From positions 55,116 to 119,115 of the forward strand of contig CAJAES010000107.1 of the NCBI GenBank assembly GCA_903938815.1: a DNA stretch of 64,000 nucleotides, in the 5' to 3' direction. This DNA is from an uncultured beta proteobacterium. GTDB taxonomy: Bacteria; Pseudomonadota; Gammaproteobacteria; Burkholderiales; Burkholderiaceae_C. The notes under the pieces were generated by a model. That model made no database searches. It was not told the origin of the DNA and saw nothing but the letters and a program-made list of their open reading frames with translations. Shown here in pieces: positions 33,067-41,124 of this stretch (position 1 is the stretch's first letter; the number at the start of each line of letters is the position of its first letter). A program made the translations under genes and the position numbers.

Positions 33067-34296
33067 ATGCAACCCATGACTGCTGCCGCGCCCGCGCCTG
33101 CGCCTGCCAAACCGCCCGCCGATCCGCCTGCCGATCCGCCTGCCGACTTGTCAGGCGACCTGCCTGGCGACTTGACTGCGCCGCCGCCTGCCCGCGCCAC
33201 CGCGCTGGCAGCGCAGTGCCAATGGCGGCAGACCGGCGACACCTGGACGCTGGCCCTGAGCGGCGATTGGCGTGGTGTCCCGGCTGACTGTGCCGCGCCG
33301 CCCGACGCCGTGCGCGGCCCGGTCGCGGTGGCTTTCGAGGGTTCGCGGCTGCAGGGCTGGGACGCTGCCCTGGCCGCGCGGCTGTGGGAGCTGCAGGGTC
33401 TGCTGCGGGTACGCGGTGTCGAGGTGCAGCTGCAGGGCCTGCCCGGCGGCCTGCGCGAGGTGCTGCGGCTCGCGGCGCCGCAGCCGGGCGCAGCCGGCGC
33501 TGCCGCTGGCTCTGCCGCCGTGCGGCATGACACCGGCCGCGCGCCCCGCCACGCCGCTGTCACGGTCGCGTTCTTCGGCGAGGTGTTGCTGGCCCTCGTG
33601 CGCCTCGCACGCGGACGGTCCTCCCTGCGCGCCGTCGATGTCCTGCAGCAGCTCGACCAGACCGGCCCGCGCTCGCTGCCCATCGTTCTGCTCACCTGCG
33701 CGCTGCTCGGCCTGATGCTGGCGTACATGGGCGGTGCGCAACTCGGCCGCATCGGCGCGCAGGGCTTCCTGGCCGATGTCGTCACCGTGGGCATGGTGCG
33801 TGAACTGGCCGGCATGATGACCGGGATCATCCTGGCCGGGCGCGTGGGCGCGGCCTTCGCGGCGCAGCTGGCGACCATGAAGGCCGGCGAGGAGATCGAC
33901 GCACTGCGTGTGCTGGGGGTCGATCCGATCACCCACCTGGTGCTGCCGCGCCTTCTGGCGCTGTTGCTGATGGCGCCTGCACTCATTGCCTTCGGCGCGC
34001 TGGCCGGCGTGCTGGCGGGTCTGCCGGCGGCCGTGTTCGTCTACGGGGTCAGTGCTTCCGAATACCTGCACCAGAGCCTGCGCGCGCTGAGCTTCACGCA
34101 CCTGTGGATCGGGCTCTTCAAGGGCTTGCTCTACGTTGCGCTGGTGGCTCTGGCAGGTTGCCGAGAAGGCCTGCACGCGGGCCGCGATGCGCAGGCCGTG
34201 GGCGCTGCGACAACGGCGGCCGTGGTGCAGGCTCTGGTGTGGATCGTCGCCGCCGCGTGCCTGACCACGGTGGTCTTCACGAGCCTGGGGTACTGA
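33067..34296 (+). CDS. Mla-type lipid ABC transporter permease with N-terminal STAS domain
   Basis: 409 residues. After a Pro/Ala/Asp-rich repeat (PADPPADPPADLSGDLPGD) come a STAS-like domain (about residues 45-135: WTLALSGDW, VAFEGSRLQGWDAALAARLW) and the MlaE/YrbE permease domain (about 160-409) with RSLPIVLLTCALLGLMLAYMG and ELAGMMTGIILAGRVGAAFAAQLATMKAGEEIDAL. Fusion of STAS replaces the separate MlaB of the canonical system. It moves phospholipids or other lipids together with the next two gene products. It begins at an ATG at 33067; a second ATG three codons later is possible. Confidence 0.9.
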   Translation: MQPMTAAAPAPAPAKPPADPPADPPADLSGDLPGDLTAPPPARATALAAQCQWRQTGDTWTLALSGDWRGVPADCAAPPDAVRGPVAVAFEGSRLQGWDAALAARLWELQGLLRVRGVEVQLQGLPGGLREVLRLAAPQPGAAGAAAGSAAVRHDTGRAPRHAAVTVAFFGEVLLALVRLARGRSSLRAVDVLQQLDQTGPRSLPIVLLTCALLGLMLAYMGGAQLGRIGAQGFLADVVTVGMVRELAGMMTGIILAGRVGAAFAAQLATMKAGEEIDALRVLGVDPITHLVLPRLLALLLMAPALIAFGALAGVLAGLPAAVFVYGVSASEYLHQSLRALSFTHLWIGLFKGLLYVALVALAGCREGLHAGRDAQAVGAATTAAVVQALVWIVAAACLTTVVFTSLGY

Positions 34297-35060
34297 TGGC
34301 GACCGTGCCGCTCGTGCAGGTGCAGGGTCTGGCCATCCGGGCGGGCGGCGTCGCCGGCGGCCCGGTGGTGCAGCGCGGGCTCGACTTCGACGTCGAGCGC
34401 GGCGAGGTGCTGGTGATCGTCGGCGCCAGCGGCAGCGGCAAGAGCACGCTGCTGCGCCACATGGTGGGCCTGGACACGCCGCATGCGGGCCGCGTCCTGT
34501 ACGACGGCCACGACCTGCACCACGGCGCACAGGACACGCTGGCGGCGCTGCGGCGGCGTTTCGGGGTGATGTTCCAGGCCGGCGCGCTGTGGAGCTCCAT
34601 GACGCTGGGCGAAAACCTCATGCTGTCGATGCGCCTGTTCACATCGCTTCCGGCTGCGCAGCGCGAACGCCGTGCCCGCTTCAAGCTGGCGCTGGTGGGG
34701 CTGGACGGCGGCTTCGACCTGATGCCGGCACAGCTGTCGGGGGGAATGCGAAAGCGCGCCGCGCTGGCCCGCGCGCTGGCGCTCGACCCCGAGCTTCTTT
34801 ACCTCGACGAACCCGGTTCTGGGCTCGACCCGCTGAATGCCGCCCGACTGGACGAACTGGTGCTGAACTTGAGGCAACATCTGGGCACCACCGTGGTGAT
34901 GGTCACTCACGAAATCTCCAGCATCTTCGCCGTCGCCACCCGAGCCCTGTACCTCGACGAACAAGCCCAGACCATGACCGCGCTCGGCCCGCCGGACCAA
35001 CTGCTGCAGCACGGGCCTCCCGCGGTGCGGGAGTTCCTGCGCCGGGGGGTGCCGCCATGA
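34296..35060 (+). CDS. Mla-type lipid ABC transporter ATP-binding protein (MlaF-like)
   Basis: 254 residues. Walker A GASGSGKST, Q loop MFQAGALWSSMTLGEN (typical of MlaF), ABC signature LSGGMRKRAALARA, Walker B LLYLDEPGSGLDP, and H loop VTHEIS. Its ATG overlaps the permease stop by one base (TGATG), and its own stop overlaps the next start (ATGA), so the operon is translationally coupled. Confidence 0.94.
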   Translation: MATVPLVQVQGLAIRAGGVAGGPVVQRGLDFDVERGEVLVIVGASGSGKSTLLRHMVGLDTPHAGRVLYDGHDLHHGAQDTLAALRRRFGVMFQAGALWSSMTLGENLMLSMRLFTSLPAAQRERRARFKLALVGLDGGFDLMPAQLSGGMRKRAALARALALDPELLYLDEPGSGLDPLNAARLDELVLNLRQHLGTTVVMVTHEISSIFAVATRALYLDEQAQTMTALGPPDQLLQHGPPAVREFLRRGVPP

Positions 35061-36187
35061 GGCCCGCTGCCTGGCGTGTCGGCCTCTTCGCGCTGCTGGG
35101 CATGGCGCTGCTGGCGGTTGCCACCGTGCTGACCACGGGTGGCTGGTTCGCGGCCAGCGAACGTGCCGTGATGCGCTTCGACAGCTCGGTCTTCGGCCTG
35201 CAGACCGGCGCGCCAGTGGTGTTCCGCGGGGTGCGAGTGGGGCAGGTCACCGCCATCGGCTTCGCGCCGGGTTCGCCCGGTTCTTCCTCCGGATCGGCCG
35301 CTGCAGCCGCCCCGGGCGGGCTGGCGGTGCCGGTCACGGCGGAGTTCGACCGCGAACTTCTGCACCAGCTGCAGGTGGCCGCCGGTGCGGCAGCCCAGGG
35401 TGCCGGGTCGAAGGAGGCCGCGGGCTCGAACAGCGCCGTCAAGGCCCTGGTGGCGCGCGGCCTGGTGGCCCGTCTGGCGTTGCAGAGCCTGCTCACCGGC
35501 CAGCTCTACGTCGATCTCGTGTTCGACGATGCCCGCGTTTCGGCGCCCTTGGGCGCAACGGTCCCTGCGTCGGTCTCTGCCCCGGTCGCTGCGGTCACTT
35601 CGCCCGACGGCCTGCCGTTGATCCCGACCGCCGCGACGCGGCTGCAGACCCTGCAGGCCCAGCTCGAAGGCCTGGACCTGGCGCAGATCGGCCGTGACGT
35701 GGCCGCCGTGGCTGCCTCGGCGCGGCAACTGCTGGTCGGCCCCGAGCCGGCCCGCGCGCTCGCGCGCACGGCCGATGCCGCTCAGGCGCTGGAGAAGCTG
35801 GCCCTGCGGCTGGAGCGCGACATCGCGCCGCTGGCCCGCGCCGCCCAGGGCAGCCTCACCGAGAGCCAGCGCGCGTTGCAGGAGCTCGGCGCAGGCGCAC
35901 GCCAGTTCGGTCAGGCCGCGCAACAGGTCGCAGGGGCCGCCTCCCAGGTGCAGGCGCTGGCACTCGGCGGCACCCCGGTCCTGGCCGAGGTGCAGCGCGC
36001 CGCAGCCGAACTCGGCCGCGCCGCTGCCAGCCTGCGCGCCGCCGCCGGCGAGGACTCGACCCTGCGTGGCGAAGCCGAGCGGGCTTTGCAGGATGTCTCG
36101 CGCGCCGCGCGCGCCCTGCGCGAAGTCGGCGAAACGCTCGAACGACATCCCGACGCGCTGCTGCGTGGCCGGGCCGGCCCGCCCTGA
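35057..36187 (+). CDS. MCE-domain lipid transport protein (MlaD-like)
   Basis: 376 residues. One N-terminal membrane helix (about 9-27) anchors a periplasmic MCE domain (residues about 40-150: FDSSVFGLQTGAPVVFRGVRVGQVTAIGF), interrupted by a Ser/Ala/Gly-rich insertion. The C-terminal half is a long Ala/Gln/Leu-rich helical region, which in MCE proteins forms a tunnel-lining coiled coil. It would carry lipid between membranes with the permease and ATPase. Confidence 0.92.
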   Translation: MRPAAWRVGLFALLGMALLAVATVLTTGGWFAASERAVMRFDSSVFGLQTGAPVVFRGVRVGQVTAIGFAPGSPGSSSGSAAAAAPGGLAVPVTAEFDRELLHQLQVAAGAAAQGAGSKEAAGSNSAVKALVARGLVARLALQSLLTGQLYVDLVFDDARVSAPLGATVPASVSAPVAAVTSPDGLPLIPTAATRLQTLQAQLEGLDLAQIGRDVAAVAASARQLLVGPEPARALARTADAAQALEKLALRLERDIAPLARAAQGSLTESQRALQELGAGARQFGQAAQQVAGAASQVQALALGGTPVLAEVQRAAAELGRAAASLRAAAGEDSTLRGEAERALQDVSRAARALREVGETLERHPDALLRGRAGPP

Positions 36188-36222
36188 GCAGCAGGCCGGA
36201 CGAACCTGCCCACGACAACGAC

Positions 36223-36900
36223 ATGAACCGCCGCCAAAGAGACCCCATCGCCCGCCCGGCTTCCTGCGCCACACCGAACGGTGTGCGCCGCGCCCCGGCA
36301 TGGGCTGCGCTGCTCCTGGCCGCGTGGCTGGCCGGCTGCGCCAACCCCTTGCCGGCGCTGCAGTGGGTGCGGCTGCCGGCCGAGCCCGCGCAACCCGTGC
36401 AACCCGCGCAACCCGTCGCGCCGCTGGCGATGGCTGCCGCCCGTGCGGCCACCGTCTGGCAATTGATGGCGCCGGTCGGCCTGCCGGGCCACCTCGACCG
36501 TGAGCCGCTGCTGCTGCCTCAGGGCCGCGCCGGCCTTCAGCCGCTGGGCGGCGCCCGCTGGGCCGAACCGCTGCGCGAGGCCGTGCCGCGCCTGCTTCGC
36601 CTGGACCTCGCCCGCGCGCTGGCCACCGAGGTCTGGGCGGCGCCGCTGCCGCCGGGCCTGCGGCCGACGCATCAGCTGCGCATCGACCTGCTGGCCTTCG
36701 ACATCACGGCCGATGGCCGAGGCGTGGCGCTGCAGGCGCGATGGAGCCTGGCCGATGCCACCGGCGCCACGCCGCCCAGGCTCGGCGACGCGAGCTTCGT
36801 CACCACCGCCACCGGCAGCGACGCCGATTCACTGGCCGCTGCACACCGCCAGGCCCTGGCCACCTTGGCCGTGCGCGTGGCGGCCAGTGCCACTCGCTGA
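36223..36900 (+). CDS. ABC-type transport auxiliary lipoprotein (PqiC-like, DUF330)
   Basis: 225 residues. The signal sequence ends in a lipobox (WLAGCANP, Cys about residue 39). The domain is the PqiC/auxiliary-lipoprotein fold (QLMAPVGLPGHLDREPLLLPQ; LRIDLLAFDITADGRGVALQARWSL). It carries a short repeat (QPVQPAQPVAP) just after the lipobox. Such lipoproteins replace MlaC or interact with the MCE ring at the outer membrane. It follows the MCE gene by 35 bases and ends the operon. Confidence 0.85.
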   Translation: MNRRQRDPIARPASCATPNGVRRAPAWAALLLAAWLAGCANPLPALQWVRLPAEPAQPVQPAQPVAPLAMAAARAATVWQLMAPVGLPGHLDREPLLLPQGRAGLQPLGGARWAEPLREAVPRLLRLDLARALATEVWAAPLPPGLRPTHQLRIDLLAFDITADGRGVALQARWSLADATGATPPRLGDASFVTTATGSDADSLAAAHRQALATLAVRVAASATR

Positions 36901-36906
36901 AAGCAC

Positions 36907-36960
36907 GCGTCCGCCGCGTCCGCTGTGTCCGCTGTGTCTGCTGCGTCCGCTGTGTCGACG
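36907..36960. repeat. 9-base tandem repeat, about six copies
   Basis: Units of the form GYGTCYGCY run from 36907 (GCGTCCGCC, GCGTCCGCT, GTGTCCGCT, GTGTCTGCT, GCGTCCGCT), with a partial sixth unit running into the palindrome that follows. It lies between the convergent lipoprotein and YHS genes. Confidence 0.85.
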
Positions 36961-36973
36961 CCATGGCGTCGAC
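36954..36973. repeat. perfect 20-base palindrome
   Basis: GTCGACGCCATGGCGTCGAC reads identically on both strands. It sits between two convergent genes, ten bases from the end of the YHS gene. Position suggests a bidirectional transcript-end hairpin, though it has no T tract; a protein-binding site is the alternative. Confidence 0.9.
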
Positions 36974-36982
36974 CTGTATCGG

Positions 36983-37597
36983 TCAGTTCTTCCTTGCCTT
37001 CGCCTCGGCCACCAGGCGCGCCAGTTCCTCGCCGTTCCTGTAGTGCGGCACGCGAAAGACCAAGCGCTTGCTGCGTTGCCAGAAGCTGTTGCTGCCGGCC
37101 ACTTCCTCGGCCCAGTAGCGCTCGGCCAGCTTGACGTTGCCGGGGAGGTCGAGCTCGAAGGCGTCTTTCGAGCCCTGGCCGCCGAAGATGTAGAGCTTGC
37201 CGTCGACCATGCTCCAGGTGTCCGCGTCCCCGCCCCAGGGAATGCCGTAGACGATGCCGTTCGCGCAAAAGCCGCCGAACTGCGGCAGGTAGCGCGCGGG
37301 CGCGGCGTCGAAGAGCGCCTTGTGCGCTGCGCTGGCGAAGCGGAAGCTGACGCCTTCGTAGACGCTCCTGAACTGCGGGCTGCCAGCCGCGTAGCGGCCC
37401 TGCGTGAAGTAGGCCACCACATCGGCGCCCTTGAGCATCAGGTGTTCGTCGGCCGCGTCGGCCATGGCGTTCACGGGCCGCAGCTTGCCCGACGGATTCT
37501 GCGTGTTCATCGAAGAGCAGCCGCCGAGCGCTGCGGCCGCGAGTACGGCCACGGCGACCACGCGCAGCAGTCCGGGCAGGTGAGTGTTCAGGGTCAT
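36983..37597 (-). CDS. YHS-domain lipoprotein
   Basis: 204 residues. The signal sequence ends in a lipobox (LGGCSSM, Cys about residue 27). A YHS-type domain follows (MLKGADVVAYFTQGRYAAGSPQF; ALFDAAPARYLPQFGGFCANG), a fold often linked to metal binding or oxidoreductase partners. The start is the ATG at 37597. It lies 20 bases downstream of the ATP-grasp gene on the same strand and is probably the third gene of that operon. Confidence 0.85.
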   Translation of the reverse strand: MTLNTHLPGLLRVVAVAVLAAAALGGCSSMNTQNPSGKLRPVNAMADAADEHLMLKGADVVAYFTQGRYAAGSPQFRSVYEGVSFRFASAAHKALFDAAPARYLPQFGGFCANGIVYGIPWGGDADTWSMVDGKLYIFGGQGSKDAFELDLPGNVKLAERYWAEEVAGSNSFWQRSKRLVFRVPHYRNGEELARLVAEAKARKN

Positions 37598-37617
37598 GGT
37601 GGTGAAGGCTCCAGGGG

Positions 37618-39102
37618 TCATGCGGGGTGTGATCCATGCGGCGCGGCAGATGGCGTCGCCGGGTCGCGGTAGGGGGCGGGCCAGCCCAGCAAGTCGCTGG
37701 CCCGAGCGCAGAGTTCGCGCAGCTGTGTGCGGTCGCGAGCACCCAGATGCACGATCCCGTAGCGGTGGCTTCCGGTCCACTTGAAGTCACGCTCCAGGGC
37801 GTGCCCCCGCTTGGGAAAGCTGAACAGCAACCCGTCGGCAAAGGCGGCGCGAAAGGCCGCCTGCCGGGCTGCCCCGGGCGCCGCCGGCACGGGCTCGCCC
37901 TCGAAGCTACGGTAGACCAGACTGGCTGCGACACCCGCCGTCGGTTGGGCACGGGGCAGGGCCTGCGGGTCGTCGCCCAGGGCCAGCGCCACCGCCATCG
38001 CGTGAGCATCGACACCCAGCACGCGCTGGTACAGGTCCGCGAACTGCGAGGCCAGCCGAGGGTTGCACTCGATGACGCTCAGGCGGTCGCTGGCGGCGTC
38101 GTGGAAGAACTCGAGGTTGAAGAACCCGTGGCTGTAGCCAATGGCCCCGAGCAAGCGCCGCGCCACGTCCAGCGCCCGCCGCTGCACGTCGGCGTGCAGC
38201 CGGCTCGGAAACTCCCAGCGCATGAAGGCCTGCGTACCGGGGTACATCAGCGCATCGACGACGCCCAGCGCGTGCACCTGCCCGTCCTGCACCCAGCCGT
38301 CGAGGTTGTACTGGGCCACGCCGAGCGGCACGGGCTCTTCCAGCAGCATGCGATGGGCGCTGCCGGCCTGAGGCAGGCGGGCGCGGCAGATGCGCTCGAA
38401 CGGCTCCACCAGCCGGCGTATGACCCACAGCTCCCGGCGACCGAAGCGTGTGTGCGCGTGCAGTTCGGCGCGGCTGTCGACGCGGCGTGCCAGAACCGAG
38501 AACGCGGCCTTCACCGGCTTCACGAAGCAGGGGTAGTCCAGGCCCTCGGGGACGGGGTCTCCATAGGCCGCCGGCAGTTCGCGGCTGGCGAGGTTGGCCT
38601 CGGGCGCCACCTGCTGCAGAACCCGGCGTGCATGCAGCTTGTGCTGCGCGGCGAGGATGGACTCGGGCGTCGCGCCCGGCAGCCCCAGTCGTTCGGCCAC
38701 CAGCGCTGCTGCCAGCGCGCCGAACTGTTCGTGGTGCGACAGCACGCCGCGCCAGCCCAGGCGGCGCCCGCGCTCGGCCTGGCGCGCGGCAAAGCGTTCC
38801 AGGTCGAAACCCACCAGCGCGGCGTTGCTGGGAAAACTGAAGAGGTCGAAGCCGGCGTGGTCGAACGCCACCGGCGCCGGGGTGCCTGCCCGCGCTTGCA
38901 GCGCAGCCATGGCCTGGGCGTCCCAGTCGTACGCGAAGAGCCAGCCCAGGCGGCGCGAAGGCTGGGCTTGCTGCGCCGACGCCGGTTGTCGGTGCAGCAC
39001 AGCAGGCGGCCGGGCCGGCGGGTCATGCGATGGTTCGGGCGACGGTTCGGGCGACAGTCCTGGGGACAGTTCGGGCGGCAAGGCGGGTGGCAGGCCGCTC
39101 AT
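37618..39102 (-). CDS. ATP-grasp enzyme, unknown substrate
   Basis: 494 residues from the ATG at 39102, which overlaps the upstream gene's stop (ATGA). The first 45 residues are Pro/Ser/Glu-rich repeats (ELSPGLSPEPSPEPS) with no fold. ATP-grasp features: a lysine-bearing loop (CFVKPVKAAFSVLARRV), the phosphate-binding LLEEPVPLG region, and the metal-binding FNLEFFHD...VIECNPRLASQF. Such enzymes ligate a carboxylate to an amine or thiol. The substrate is unknown. Coupling with a VTT membrane protein and a YHS lipoprotein suggests an envelope-related or secondary metabolite role. Confidence 0.8.
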   Translation of the reverse strand: MSGLPPALPPELSPGLSPEPSPEPSHDPPARPPAVLHRQPASAQQAQPSRRLGWLFAYDWDAQAMAALQARAGTPAPVAFDHAGFDLFSFPSNAALVGFDLERFAARQAERGRRLGWRGVLSHHEQFGALAAALVAERLGLPGATPESILAAQHKLHARRVLQQVAPEANLASRELPAAYGDPVPEGLDYPCFVKPVKAAFSVLARRVDSRAELHAHTRFGRRELWVIRRLVEPFERICRARLPQAGSAHRMLLEEPVPLGVAQYNLDGWVQDGQVHALGVVDALMYPGTQAFMRWEFPSRLHADVQRRALDVARRLLGAIGYSHGFFNLEFFHDAASDRLSVIECNPRLASQFADLYQRVLGVDAHAMAVALALGDDPQALPRAQPTAGVAASLVYRSFEGEPVPAAPGAARQAAFRAAFADGLLFSFPKRGHALERDFKWTGSHRYGIVHLGARDRTQLRELCARASDLLGWPAPYRDPATPSAAPHGSHPA

Positions 39103-39917
39103 CGGGACGGGCCTGTCGACATGTCCAGGGCGCGGCGTGCCACGCCGCGCCTGGCGAGCACGGCACTGGCCAGCAGCAACACGGCTGCGCCGCCCAGTGC
39201 CGGCCACGGTGCGTTGCCGGTGCGCAGCGCCGTCTGCAAGCCGAGGCCGGCCCACACCCAGGGCAGGCTGCCCAGCGTCAGACCGGCCAGGCTGGGCCAC
39301 AGGAAAGTCCGCACCGGCAGCCGGCTCAAGCCCAGCAGCGGGTTCAGGACCGGGTACGGAACCAAGGGCACCAGGCGCAGCCAGAACAGCCACAGCGTGC
39401 CGTGTCGACGCAGCCCGTCCTCGAAGGCCAGCAGGCGGTGACCGAAGCGTTGCTGCAGGCGCCGCTGAACGGCATCGCGCGCCCAGTGCCGTGCGGCCAG
39501 GAAAGACAGCAGTGCGCCCAGCGTCGACGCGACCCCCACCACCAGCGTGCCCCCCAGGCCGCCGAACCATGTGCCCGCCAGCAGCGCCAGCGGTGCGCAA
39601 CCGGGCAGCGCAAGCGCGGACAGCAAGGTGAACAGCGCCGCATAGCCCAACAGGAAGAGCAGCGGCGAACGCGCCTGCCACAGGGCGCCGGCATCGTGCT
39701 GCCTCAGCCACCACTCACGCTGCAGCCAGGGGGCCTCCTGCATGGCGGCCATCGCCTCGCTGCCCATCTGCAGCCAACCCACCATCCATGCCGGCACCCA
39801 CGCCGCCATCAGGGCCACCAACACCACCACCAGCAAGGCCGAAGCGCCCCAGGCGGCGCGCTTCAGGGCAGGGCGTTGCAGAGCGGCGCGCAAGGGGGTC
39901 TGCGGGGGGAGCGACAT
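39099..39917 (-). CDS. VTT-domain (TVP38/DedA-like) membrane protein
   Basis: 272 residues from the ATG at 39917; an earlier in-frame ATG at 39989 lacks a ribosome site. Membrane segments near residues 22-44, 85-105, 115-140 and at the C-terminus flank the VTT motif (GCAPLALLAGTWFGGLGGTLVVGVASTLGALLSFLAAR) and the paired FWLRLVPLVPYPVLNPLLGLS. VTT proteins act as lipid scramblases or transporters in studied cases; the role here is unknown. It is the first gene of the VTT/ATP-grasp/YHS operon. Confidence 0.88.
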   Translation of the reverse strand: MSLPPQTPLRAALQRPALKRAAWGASALLVVVLVALMAAWVPAWMVGWLQMGSEAMAAMQEAPWLQREWWLRQHDAGALWQARSPLLFLLGYAALFTLLSALALPGCAPLALLAGTWFGGLGGTLVVGVASTLGALLSFLAARHWARDAVQRRLQQRFGHRLLAFEDGLRRHGTLWLFWLRLVPLVPYPVLNPLLGLSRLPVRTFLWPSLAGLTLGSLPWVWAGLGLQTALRTGNAPWPALGGAAVLLLASAVLARRGVARRALDMSTGPSR

Positions 39918-40037
39918 CGGCCTGAATTCTCGTTGATGCCGCTGCAAGCAGGCTTGTCGTTTGTCACCGTCCGCCGTCCGTTCTGACATCCATTAGGGAA
40001 TACCAGCTCTCGGACCCCTTGTGGGTTGAACCGTCCG

Positions 40038-40364
40038 CTAGTGGCCGTTCCCCAGCGGCGGCGGCAGCGGGTCGCCCGCCTGGCGCCGCCTGAAGAGCGC
40101 CGCGCGTGTCAGCACCAGTGTCGTCACCGGCGCCGTGATCGACAGAAAGATGATGATCAGCCAGACGTGCAGCGACAGCGCCCCCTCGCGCGCCGTGAAG
40201 TGCACGATGGAGGCCAGCGTCACGGCCCAGGCCGCGAGCGTGGACGCCAGGGCCGGCGCATGCATGCGCTGGAAGAAGTCGGGCAGGCGCCACAGCCCCA
40301 GCGCGGCCGTGAGCACGATGCAGCCGCTGGCCAGCAGCAGAGTGGCGACGACGATCTCGATCAT
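40038..40364 (-). CDS. mrpG: Mrp-type cation/proton antiporter subunit G
   Basis: 108 residues with three membrane helices. The MnhG/PhaG family features are LGLWRLPDFFQRMHAPALASTL and SLHVWLIIIFLSITAPVTTLVLTRAAL. It is the last of six genes of a fused-type antiporter. The start overlaps the subunit F stop (ATGA). Confidence 0.93.
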   Translation of the reverse strand: MIEIVVATLLLASGCIVLTAALGLWRLPDFFQRMHAPALASTLAAWAVTLASIVHFTAREGALSLHVWLIIIFLSITAPVTTLVLTRAALFRRRQAGDPLPPPLGNGH

Positions 40365-40639
40365 TCGATCACCTCCCCGCGCAGCAGAAACTTGGCCAGC
40401 GCCACCGAGCCGACGAAGCCGGACAGCGCCATCAGCAGCGCGCCTTCGAAGTACATGCTGCTGTCGTAGCGGATGCCCAGCACCAGCATCACCAGCATGG
40501 CCACGACCGACAGGAAATCCAGCGCCAGGACGCGGTCCTGTGCGGTCGGCCCGCGCATCAGGCGCAGCATGCCGATCGCCATGGCGACCACGTAGAGCAC
40601 CAGCGTGAGCGTGATGGCGGTCGAGAGCATCGGGCTCAT
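40361..40639 (-). CDS. mrpF: Mrp-type cation/proton antiporter subunit F
   Basis: 92 residues, three membrane helices. MLRLMRGPTAQDRVLALDFLS contains the GPxxxDRVxALD motif of subunit F. An ATG three codons in is an alternative start. It overlaps both neighbours by four bases. Confidence 0.94.
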   Translation of the reverse strand: MSPMLSTAITLTLVLYVVAMAIGMLRLMRGPTAQDRVLALDFLSVVAMLVMLVLGIRYDSSMYFEGALLMALSGFVGSVALAKFLLRGEVIE

Positions 40640-41124
40640 TCGAAGATCTCCAGCAACGGGCTTTCGTAGTGCGACTTGAAGGCTGCGATGAAGGCGGCTT
40701 CGTCATCGAGGTCGAACACGTGCAGCAGCAGCGTGCTGCGGTCGGGCGCCAGTTCGCACCAGACGGTGCCGGGCACGACGGCGGTGATCATGGCCAGCGC
40801 GGCCAGCGCGTGTTCGTCCCGCAGCGCCAGCGGCACGACGACGAACTGCGCGTTCGGCGGGTGGCGGCGGCTGTCGAGCACGCCGCGCCCGACGTCCAGC
40901 GCCGAGCGCACCACGTCGCGGCCCACGCGCAGGATCAGCCGCACGATCACCAGCGGCCGGCGCACCGGGCCGCCCGCGGGGCGCAGCGGCCCGAGCAGCA
41001 GCGGCATGAGCACCGCGACACCCGCGCCGAGCAGCAGGTGCCCCGCTGCCAGGGACTGATTGAGCAGCAGCCACAGCGCGTACAGGCCGGCGGACATCAG
41101 CGGCGAGGGCAGCCAGCGCTTCAT
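40636..41124 (-). CDS. mrpE: Mrp-type cation/proton antiporter subunit E
   Basis: 162 residues. The N-terminal two helices (LYALWLLLNQSLAAGHLLLGAGVAVLMPLLL) are followed by a cytoplasmic domain with VVPLALRDEHALAALAMITAVVPGTVWCEL, typical of subunit E. The start ATG overlaps the subunit D stop. Confidence 0.93.
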   Translation of the reverse strand: MKRWLPSPLMSAGLYALWLLLNQSLAAGHLLLGAGVAVLMPLLLGPLRPAGGPVRRPLVIVRLILRVGRDVVRSALDVGRGVLDSRRHPPNAQFVVVPLALRDEHALAALAMITAVVPGTVWCELAPDRSTLLLHVFDLDDEAAFIAAFKSHYESPLLEIFE

